From Lepidurus packardi (Eukaryota; Arthropoda; Branchiopoda; Notostraca; Triopsidae): a stretch of 64,000 nt of DNA. Below the pieces are notes generated by a model. The model saw only the letters and a list, made by a program, of their open reading frames with translations, was not told where the DNA came from and did not search any database. A program made the position numbers and the translations under genes. Positions 53,263 to 62,700 of this stretch are shown in pieces. The stretch's first letter is position 1. Each line of letters starts with the position of its first letter. The DNA lies in assembly GCA_023053545.1 (NCBI GenBank), contig JAKZAN010000005.1, forward strand, positions 620,001 through 684,000. Reading direction: 5' to 3'.

Positions 53263-54746
53263 TCATCTAATCGAGTTCACCAGGTCACGTGCGGCGGCGC
53301 GTGCGTGGCAGCTGTTGTGAAAAGCAGGGTGGTCTCCCCCGCAATTTGCGCATTTTTGAGTTACGTGCGTCATGGTGCTGCGCGCATTTGGCACAGGTTG
53401 CTTCTTTCATTTGGCACAGGTTCTTCTTTTTCATTTGGCACAGGTTCTTTCTCCTTGCAATTCAGCGATATATGGCCGTATTTTTGACACTTGTACCACT
53501 GGGACAGTGGATTGATCTTTTTTTCCTCTATCTGCACAACGCGGCTGAATGCAAAGAGGCAGGCTTCGCTGATAAGCATGTCTTTCTCCTCGGGATTTGA
53601 GCAGGAGTATTTGATGGAGCCAAATCTCTTCTCACTACTAGGGTTGAGCCACGCCATTTTTGAAGTAAGGAAGGAAAAGTTTTCGAAAGAATTTTTGTTG
53701 TTGAAATGACTGGCTATTTCGTTGAAGATGACGTCCCTGGGAATTTGGTGAATGACTACCTCATTATTTGGGTGCCATTTTACTGATATTGTTGGGCCTA
53801 GGGAGGGAAGTACCGTCATTTTGAGGACTTCTTCTGCTTTTCTTGAGGGTTCTTGAAAACCAAAGCAATATCCCCTTGGATTGTTTTCCTGGTCATTAGA
53901 GGGTTGATAGGAGAAGCAGTTTTGGGAAATTGCGCTAAGTCTTTGTCAATAGATGCCAATAGATCTTTGCGCTTCCATTTGGTTTTGCCATTTGACTCAT
54001 CTTGTTGCTGCAGTACTAGGGTGGATTCCATATCTGCGCTTGAGCTTGTTTCCTTTTTGGCAGCAGCATTTAAGATGAGTGGGGATTTTTTTAGTAACTT
54101 TTTTGCGGCGTTTCAATAATGAAGTCCAGAGTGGGGTTGTAGGAGTATTGTCAGGCTTAGAGAGATCTACACTCTCAAGTTCAGCAATATCGGCGCGAAA
54201 GCTGTCTATCTCTTCTCGAGCGAGTGTTGGCTTAGTCTGAGTTTGAGTCTTGGCTGACTTGAATGTTGTTAGCTCAGAAATTTGGGTTCTGAGACTTATT
54301 ATTTCTGCAATTAGCAAAGGAACAAGGGTTGTCAGTGGGGCAAGGACTGCCATCAACGCCGGGGTGTTATCTTGCTTGGTCAGCTTCTTGTAACTCTCAT
54401 TAAGTTGTACTAGGGCTTCTTTTATAATCAAAGATTCCTCTACAGCAGCGGATTCATCCGTGTAAGTTCTCTTGATGGGTGGTTCGGAAGGTGACAATTG
54501 ACGTTTTGAGGAGTGTGCCTGTTGAGAATTTGGCGTCCTGGTTAGTCTGCATTCTTTGCAGTTCTTGGCTGCACGTTGGTCTTTAATAAAGAGCATTTTG
54601 CAAGTAGAGCATTAGATTTTCTTTTGGTTTTCGGTGTTTTGGGCTTCAGTTTCGAAATCCGTGGGGTCTAAGCTTTCTTTTGCGTTGGTAAGATTGGGTG
54701 GCAAGGTTGAAATGGATTCCAGCACTGAAGCCGGTTCATCCGCCAT
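53263..54746 (-). pseudogene. ORF1: Gag-like RNA-binding protein of the jockey-like element, broken
   Basis: Start ATG at 54744-54746 (MADEPASVLES). A TAA at 54612-54614 breaks the frame just before CSTCKMLFIKD...NCKEC, a paired CX2C motif. A proline- and charge-rich N-terminal region with predicted helices follows. The frame shifts near 54031 and returns near 53819. Residues from about 53780 (VVIHQIPRDV) to 53450 resemble the PRE_C2HC region of jockey ORF1 proteins and lead into zinc knuckles: CQKYGHISLNC, a damaged CAKCAQHHDARN, and CANCGGDHPAFHNSC in yet another frame (53308-53352). The stop TGA (53263-53265) shares ATGA with the ORF2 start. In relatives this protein binds the element RNA and delivers it to DNA. 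Confidence 0.86.
53385..53446. repeat. Three-fold tandem duplication inside ORF1
   Basis: CATTTGGCACAGGTT starts at 53385, 53408 and 53432, with periods of 23 and 24 bp. On the coding strand it gives repeated PVPNE between two zinc knuckles. Because 23 is not a multiple of three, the duplication itself shifts the frame and helps explain the break in ORF1 here. Confidence 0.85.
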
Positions 54747-54984
54747 TGTTTACCCTGGGCTTGGCCCAGTCGCTGTTGGGTGGTGGAGTTGATTTCGCTC
54801 TTTAAGGGTTTGTGATAATGTTGAAGGAGTAATTTGGTTCAGAATTTGAACCAGAGATTGGGGGGGGGGTGGACTGGGAGAGGTTTGGGGGTGGATGGGT
54901 TAAAAGCAAAGTTCAATATTTTTAAAATTGGCGGGAGCTCACAAAATTCACTTCTGTCAATGGCGGAAGCGAACCGCGAACCCT
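54747..54984 (-). other. 5' UTR of jockey-like copy 2
   Basis: About 240 bp of unique sequence between the ORF1 start and satellite A. It contains a 10-C run (minus strand, near 54860-54869) and a C/A-rich stretch. It may hold the internal promoter usual for such elements, but I see no element I can name. The exact 5' end is placed where satellite A units begin, at about 54985. Confidence 0.65.
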
Positions 54985-57900
54985 AAACTGGTTTAAAACC
55001 GGTTAAACTGGTTTAAGCCGGTCTAAACTGGCTTAAACCGGTTTAAACTGGTCTAAATTGCTTTAAAACCGGTTAAACTGGTTTAAACCGGTCTAAACTG
55101 GCTTAAACCGGTTTAAACTGGTCTAAACTGGTTTAATAACCGGTTTAAACTTGTTTAAACAGGTCTTAACTGGTGTAGACCGATTGAAAATGGTTTAAAC
55201 CGGTTTAAACTGGTATAAACTGGTTAAAAAACTGTTTCAACTGGTCTAAACTGGTTTAATAACCGGCTTAAACTTGTTTAAACCGGTATTAGCTGGTGTA
55301 AACCGGTGTAAAATGGTTTAAACTGGTTTAAGCCGGTATAAACTGGTTTATACCGGTTTAAACTGGTTTAAACCGGTTTAAACTTGTTTAAACCGGTTTA
55401 AACTGGTTTATACCGGTATAAACTGGTTCAAGCCGGTTTTAACCGGTCTAAACTGGTTTAAACCGGTTAAAAATGGTTTTTAGCAGGTTTACACTGGTCT
55501 AAACTAGTATAACACCGGTTTAAACCAGCTTAAACCTGTTTGAGCCAGTTTAGACCAGTTTAAGACCAGTTTAAACCGGTTTAGACTGGTAAGTAATGGT
55601 AATCCGGTTTAAACTGGTCTAAACTGGTTTAAACCGGTCTTAACTGGTCTTAAAACCGGAAAAATCTGGTTGAAACTGGTCTCAACTGTTCTAAACTGGT
55701 TTAAACCGGTATAAGCTGGTTTAAACCGGTTTATACTGGTCTAAACTGGTTAAATAACCGGTGTTAACTGATTTAATAACAGGTTTAATCTGGTTAAAAC
55801 TCGTTTATACCGGTTTAAACTAGTTGAAACTGGTTTAAACTGGTCTAAACTGGTTTAAACCGGTTTAAAATGGTTTAAATCGGTTTAAACTGGTTTAATC
55901 GGTTTAAACAAGTTAAAAATAGTTTAAACCGGTTTAAACTGGTTTAAACATTTTTAACCGGTCTAAACTGGTTTAAACCGGTTTAAATGATTAAGACTGG
56001 TAAGAACTGGTTTAATCCGGTTTAAACTGGTCTAAACTGGTTTAAACCGGTCTGAACTGGTCTAAGAACAGGTAAAAATCTGGTTGAAACCGGTCTAAAC
56101 TGTTCTAAACTGATTTAAAAACTGGTGAAAACCGGTCGAAAATGGCTTAAGCCGGTTTAAAACGGTCTAAACTGGTTTAAGAAGGTTTAAACTTGTATAT
56201 AAACAATTTTAAAAACTGGTTTTAACTGGCTTAAACCGATCTAAACTGGTAATTACCGGTATAAACTGGTTTTAACTGGTTTAAACAGGTCTAAACTGGT
56301 TAAAAACAGGTTTAAACTGGTTAAAACTGGTTTATAAACTGTTTTAAACTGGTCTAAACCGTCTTAAACTGGTCTAAACTGGTTTAAACCGGTTTAGACT
56401 GGTAAAAGATGGTTTAATCCGGTTTAAACTGGTCTAAACTTGTTTAAACCGTTTAAGACTGGTTTAGACCGGTTAAAACTGGTTTAAAAACCGTTCTACA
56501 CTGGTTTAAACCGGTTTAAACTGGTTTAGACGGGTTTAAACCGGTTAAAACTAGTTAAAACTGGCTTAAACCGGCTTATACTGGTCTAAACCGGTTTAAA
56601 ATGGTTTAAACCCGGTTTAAAAAAGGTTAAAAACCGGTTTAAACTGGTTTAAACCCGGTTTAAAAAAGGTTAAAAACCGGTTTAAACTGGTTTAAACCGG
56701 TTTAAACCGGTCTAGACTTGTTTAAACCGGTATAAACTGGTTTTAAACGGTTTAAACCGGTCTAAACTGTCTTAAACCTGTCTAAACTGGTTTAAGCATG
56801 CTTAAACCGGTGTAAACTGGTTTAAACCTGATTAAACTGGTCTAAACTGGTTTGAAAACCGGTTTAAACTGGTTTTAAATGGTTTAAACTGGTCTAAACT
56901 GGTCTAAAACCGGTTTAAACCGGTTTAATCCGGTCTGAACTGGTTTAATCTGGTTTAAACCGGTCTAAACTGGTTTTAACCGGTTTAAACTGAATTAAAC
57001 TGGTCTAAACTGGTTTAAAAACAGGTTAAACTGGTTTAAACTGGCTTATAAACTAGTTTAAACTGGTTTAAACCGGTTTTAACCAGCTTATCCTGGTTTG
57101 AAACGGTTTAAACTGGTATAAACTGGTATAAAAACCGGTTTAAACTGGTTTTAACCGGTTTAAACTTGTCAAACTGGTTTAAAAACCGGTTTAAACTGGA
57201 TTAAACCGGTCTAAACTGGTCGAATTTGGTTTAAAAACCGGTCTAAACTGGTCGAATTTGCTTTAAAAACCGGATAAAACTGGTTGCAACCGGTCTAAAC
57301 TGGTCTAAACTGATTTAAAAACCGGTTTAAACTGGTTTGAACCGGCCTAAACCGGTTTAAATTGGTCTAAGCAAAACTGTTTTAAACACGGTCTGAACTG
57401 TTTAAAAACCGGTTAAAACTGGTTTAAACTGGTCTAAACTGGTTTAAAAACCGGTTAAAACTGGTTTAAAATGGTTTAAACCGGCTTAGACTGGTTAGAA
57501 CTGGTTTAATCCGGTTGAAACTGTTCTAAACCGGTTTAAACTGGTCTAAACTGGTTATAACCGGTTTAAACTGGTTTAAACCAGTATAAATTGGTTCAAA
57601 CCGGTTTTAACCGATCTAAACTGTTTTAAACCGGTATAAACAGGTTTTAACTGGTTTAAACTGGTCTAAACTGGTTTAAAAACAGGTTTAAACTGGTTTA
57701 TAAACTGGTTTAAACTGGTTTAAACCGGTCCAAACTAGTTAAAACTGGTTTAATTAGGTAAAAAACCTGTTTAAACTGGTCTAAACTGGTTTAAAAACCG
57801 GCTTAAACTGGATTAATCCGGTCTAAACTGGTTTAAACCGGTTTAAACTTGTTTTACTGGTTTAATAAGCGGTTTGAACTTGTCTAAACCGGTCTAAACT

Positions 57901-59742
57901 GGTGAAAACCGGTTGAAAATGGTTTAAACCGGTTTAAACCGGTCTAAACTGGTTTAAAAAGGTTTAAACTTGTGTTTAAACTGGTTGAAAAACCGGTTTA
58001 AACTGGTTTAAACCGGTATTAACTGGTTCAAGCCGGTGTAAACTGGTTTTAACTGGTTTAAACTGGTCGAAACTGTATTAAACAGGTCTTAACTGGTTAA
58101 ACCCGGTTTAAGCTGGTTTAAACCGGTTTAAACTGGTCTAAACTGGTTTAATAACCGGTCTAAACTGGTGAAAACCGGTTGAGAATGGCTTAAACCGGTT
58201 TAAGCCGGTCTAAACGGGTTTAAAGCGGTTTAAACTGGTCTAAACTAAGGGTCTAAAAAAAGGGTTTAAACTGGTTTAAACCGGTTTAAACTGGTTTAGA
58301 CTGGTCTAAACTTTTTTAAAACTGGCTTAAACCGGTCTAACTGGTGTTAAACGGTTTAAAATGGTTTAAAATTGAGTTAAAACTCGTTTAAACCGGTTTA
58401 GACTGGTAAGAACTGGTTTAATCCGGTTTAAACTGGTCTAAACTGGTTTAAATACAGGTGGAAACTGGTGGAAACTGGTTTATAAACTGGTTTAAACTGG
58501 TTTTAAAACCGGTTTAAATTTGTTTAAACCGGTATAAACTGGATTTAACCTGTGTAAATTGGTCTCAACTGGTATAAACCGGTTTAAACTGGTTTGAACC
58601 GGTCTAAACCGGTTTAAACTGGTCTAAGCTAAACTGTTTTAAACTTTTCTGAACTGGTTTAAAAACCGGTTAAAACTGGTTTAAACTGGTTTAAACCTGT
58701 TTTATACTTGTCAAACTGGTTTAAACCGGTTTAGACTGGTTAGAACTGATTTAATCCGGTTGAAACTGGTCTAAACCGGCTTAAACTTGTTTAACTGGTT
58801 TAATAACCGGTTTTAACTTGTTTAACTGGTTTAATAACCAGTTAAACATTTAATAACCAGTTAATAACCAGTTAACCGGTCTAAACTGGTGAAAACCGGT
58901 TGAAAATGTTTTAAACCGGTTTAAACCAGTCTAAACTGGTTTAAAAAAGTTTAAACTTGTGTATAAACTGGTTTAAAAACCGGTTTAAACCGGTATAAAC
59001 TGGTTCAAGCCGGTTTAAACCGGTCTAAACTGGTTTAAACCGGTATAAACTGTCTTTAACTGGTTTAAACTGCTTTAAAAACCTGTCTAAACTGGTTTAA
59101 ACCGGTTTAGACTGGTTTAGACCGGTTCAGACTGGTTTGAAAGCCGGTCTTCGCTGGATTTAACCGGTTTAAACTGGTTTAAACGGGTTTAAACTGGTTT
59201 AAACGGGTTTAAACGGGTTTAAACGGGTTTAAACGGGCTTAAACGGGTTTAAACGGGTTTAAACGGGTTTAAACGGGTTTAAACGGGTTTAAACGGGTTT
59301 AAACGGGTTTAAACGGGTTTAAACGGGTTGTTTAACTGGTTTAATAACCGGTTTTAACTTGTTTAAACCTGTCTAAACTGGCGAAAACTTGTTTAAACCG
59401 GTCGAAACTGGTGAAAACCGGTTGAAAATGGCCTAAACTGGTATAAACTGGTTAAAGATCTGTATAAACTGGTATAAACTGGTGTAAACTGGTTTAATAA
59501 CCGGTCTTAACTTGTTTAAACCGATCTTTACTGGTGTTAAACGGTTTAAACCGGTCTAAACGGGTTTAAAATGGTCTAAACTTGTATAAACCGGTCTAAA
59601 CTGGTTTAAACCGGATTAAACTGGTCTAAACTGGTTTGAAAACCGGTCCAACTGGTTTAAATCGGTTTGAACTGGTTTAAACAGGTTCAAACTAGTTAAA
59701 ACTGGTTTAAACCGGTTTAGATTGGTAAGAACTGGTTTAGCC
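54985..59742. repeat. Satellite A, second array
   Basis: About 4.8 kb of the same 10-bp family as 3938-7333, with the same landmark variants, including GACTGGTAAGAACTGG near 55990 and CTAAGCTAAACTG near 58627. It was therefore derived from the same parent array. It starts at the jockey-like 5' end and gives way to satellite B at about 59743 without any intervening element. No coding sequence is visible. Confidence 0.95.
59181..59330. repeat. Homogenised decamer block AAACGGGTTT inside satellite A
   Basis: Fifteen consecutive 10-bp units, of which 13 are exactly AAACGGGTTT, one has CTT at its end, and one is AAACTGGTTT. Elsewhere in satellite A the GGG variant is only occasional, so this block is a recent local expansion of one monomer. 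Confidence 0.9.
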
Positions 59743-62700
59743 TAAGTAATTCATTAATTAAGGCAGTAATTCATGAATTAAGTCATTAATTCATGAATTA
59801 AGTCATTAAATCATGAATTAAGTCAGTAATTCATTCATTAAGTCATTAAGTCATGAATTAAGTCAGTAATTCATTCATTAAGTCATTAAGTCATGAAATA
59901 AGTCAGTAGTTCATTAATTAAGTCAGTAATTCATTAGTTAAGTCAGTAATTCATGAATTAGGTCAGAAAATCATCAATTAAGTCAGTAATTCATGAATTA
60001 AGTCAGGAAATCATGAATTAAGTCAGTAATTCATGAATTAAGTCAGTAATTCATGAGTTAAGTCAGAAATTCATTAATTAAGTCAGTAATTCATTAATTA
60101 GGTCAGTAATTCATTAATTAAGTCAGTAATTCATGAATTAATTCAGAAATTCATCAATTAAGTCATTAATTATTTAATTAAGTCAGTAATTCATTAATTA
60201 AGTCCATAATTCATGAACTAAGTCAGTAATTCATTAATTAAGTCAGGAAATCATGAACTAAGTCAGTAATTCATATAATTAAGACAGTAATTCATGAATT
60301 ATTTCAGTAATTCATTAATTAAGTCAGTAATTCAAGAATTAAGTCACTAATTCATGAATTAAGTCCATAATTCACGAATTAAGTCAGTAATTCATGAATT
60401 AAGTCAATAATTCATGAATTAAGTCAGGAGTTCTTTAATTTAGTCAGTAATTCATGAATTAAGTCAGAAATTCATGAATTAAGTCAGTAATTCATTAATT
60501 AAGTCAATAATTCATTAATTAAGTCATTAAGTCATGAATTATGTCAGTAATTCATTAATTAAGTCAGTAATTCATTAGTTAAGTCTGTAATTCATGAATT
60601 AAGTCCGAAAATCATCAATTAAGTCAGTAGTTATTTAATTAAGTCAGTTATTCATGAATTAAGTCAGTAATTATTTAATAAAGTCAGTAATTCATGAATT
60701 AAGTCATTAGTTCATTAATTTAGTCAGTAATTCATGAATTATGTCAGTAATTCATGTATTAAGTCAGTACTTCATTAAATAAGTCAGTAGTTAATGACTT
60801 AAGTCAGTAATACATGAATTAAGTCAGTAGTTCATTAATAAAGTCAGCAATTCATGACTTAAGTTAGTAATTCATGAATTATGTCAGTAGTTAAATAATT
60901 TAGTCAGTATTTCATTAAATAAGTCAGTAATTCATTAATTAAGTCAGTAATTCATTAGTTAAGTCAGTAATTCATGAATTAAGTCAGTAATTCATATAAT
61001 TAATACAGTTACTCATGAATTAAGTCACAAAATCGTGAATTAAGTCAGTAATTCAATAATTATGTCAGTATTTCATGAATTAAGTCAGTAATTCATGAAT
61101 TAGGTCAGTAATTCATTAATTAAGTCAGTATTTCATGAACTAAGACAGTAATTCATGAATTAAAAAAGTAATACATGAATTAAGTCAATAATTCATGACT
61201 TAAGTCAGTAATTCATGAATTAAGTCAGTAATTCATGAAATAAGTGAGTAGTTCATTAATTTAGTCAGTAGTTCATGAATTTTGTCAGTAATTCATGAAT
61301 TAAGTCAGTAATTCATTAATTAAGTCAGTAGTTAATGATTTAAGTCAGTAATACATGAATTATGTCAGTATTTCATGACTTAAGTCAGTAGTTCATGAAT
61401 TTGGTCAGGAGTTCATTAATTTAGTCAGTAATTCATGAATTAAGTCAGTAATTCATGAATTATGTCAGTAGTTCATTAATTTATTCAGTAATTCATTAAT
61501 TAAGTCAGTAATTCAGTAATTAAGTCAGTAATTCATGAATTAAGTTATTAGTTCATGAATTAGGTCATTAACTCATTAATTAAGTCAGTTATTCATGAAC
61601 TAAGACATTAATTCATGAATTAAGTCAGTAATTCAAGAACTAAGTCTGTATTTCTTGAATTAAGTCAATAATTCATGAATTAAATCAGTAATTCATGAAT
61701 TAAGTCAGTAATTCATGAATTAGGTCAATAATTCATGAACTAAGTCAGTAATTCATGAACATAGACAGTAATACATGAATTAAGAAATTAATACATGAAT
61801 TTAGTCAATAATTCATGACTTAAGTCTGTAATTCATGAATTATTTCAGTAATTCATGAATTAAGTCAGTAGTTCATTAATTTAGTCATTAATTCATGAAT
61901 TATGTCAGTAGTTCATGTATTAAGTCAGTACTTCATTAATTAAGTCAGTAATTAATTAATTAAGTCCATAAATCATGAACTAGGTCAGTAATTCATGAAT
62001 TAAGTCAGGAAATCATGAATTAAGTCAGTAATTCATATAATTAAGACATTTATTCATGAATTATGTCACAAAATCGTGAATTAAGTCAGTAATTCAAGAA
62101 TTATGTAAGTATTTCATGAATTAAGTCAATAATTCATCAATTAATTCAGTAATTCATGAATTAAGTTATTAGTTCATGAATTAGGTCATTAATTCTTTAA
62201 TTAAGTCAGTTATTCATGAACTTAAACATTAATTCATGAATTAAGAAAGTAATTCATGAATTAAATCAATAATTCATTAATTAAGTCAGGAAATCATGAA
62301 TTAAGTCAGTAATTCATGAATTAAGTCAGTAATTCATATAATTAAGACAGTAATTCATAAATTAAGTCAGTAATTCATGAATTAAGTCAGTAATTCAAGA
62401 ATTAAGTCTGTATTTCTTGAATTAAGTCAATAATTCATGAATTAAGTCAGTAATTCATGAATTAAGTCAGTAATTCATGAACTAGGTCAGTAATTCATTA
62501 ATTAAGTCAGTATTTCATGAACTAAGACAGTAATTCATGAATTAAAAAAGTAATACATGAATTAAGTCAATAATTCATGACTTAAGTCAGTAATTCATGA
62601 ATTAAGTCAGTAATTCATGAATTAAGTGATTAGTTCATTTATTTAGTCGTAATTCATGAATTATGTCAGTAATTCATGAATTAAGTCAGTAATTCATTAA

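Larger units (their letters stand above)
49701..53266 (-). pseudogene. ORF2: AP endonuclease and reverse transcriptase, broken
   Basis: Start ATG at 53264-53266, overlapping the ORF1 stop as ATGA. The endonuclease begins KILIQNIRKSHSNLIELTKE. It carries DFNVHHW (about 52834-52855), STIDLTF after the hAT insertion, and SDHSAI (51818-51840), the usual catalytic Asp/Asn and His motifs. Reverse transcriptase motifs follow: SAKAPGWDGI, LLDIRGAID (about 50710), GVPQGSPLSPILF, the catalytic FADD (about 50440-50460) and YLGLILDERLTW. Damage: TAG at 52943 (GIY to stop), hAT element at 51978, TAA at 51761, a frameshift near 51458, stops at 51435, 51135, 51003 and 50271, and a frameshift near 49798. The last readable stretch is KRTHTLWEEEWTSS, then the deletion removes the C-terminal knuckle. 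Confidence 0.9.
49471..54984 (-). mobile_element. Jockey-like non-LTR retrotransposon, copy 2 (near full length, degenerate)
   Basis: Minus-strand order from 54984 down to 49471 is 5' UTR, ORF1 (nucleic-acid-binding Gag-like protein), ORF2 (AP-type endonuclease, then reverse transcriptase), 3' UTR and a 9-nt poly-T (poly-A tail). There is no RNase H, consistent with jockey-like elements. Excluding a 775-bp inserted DNA element and its duplicated 8 bp, it is about 4.7 kb. The ORF2 C-terminus is deleted at 49700/49701. The 3' side is satellite B and the 5' side satellite A, with no target-site duplication. Several stops and frameshifts show it is dead. Confidence 0.92.

Noticed and set aside
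53289..54119. Several plus-strand frames of 60-103 codons
   Set aside because: All are antisense to ORF1 of the jockey-like element, which carries zinc knuckles and the PRE_C2HC-like region.
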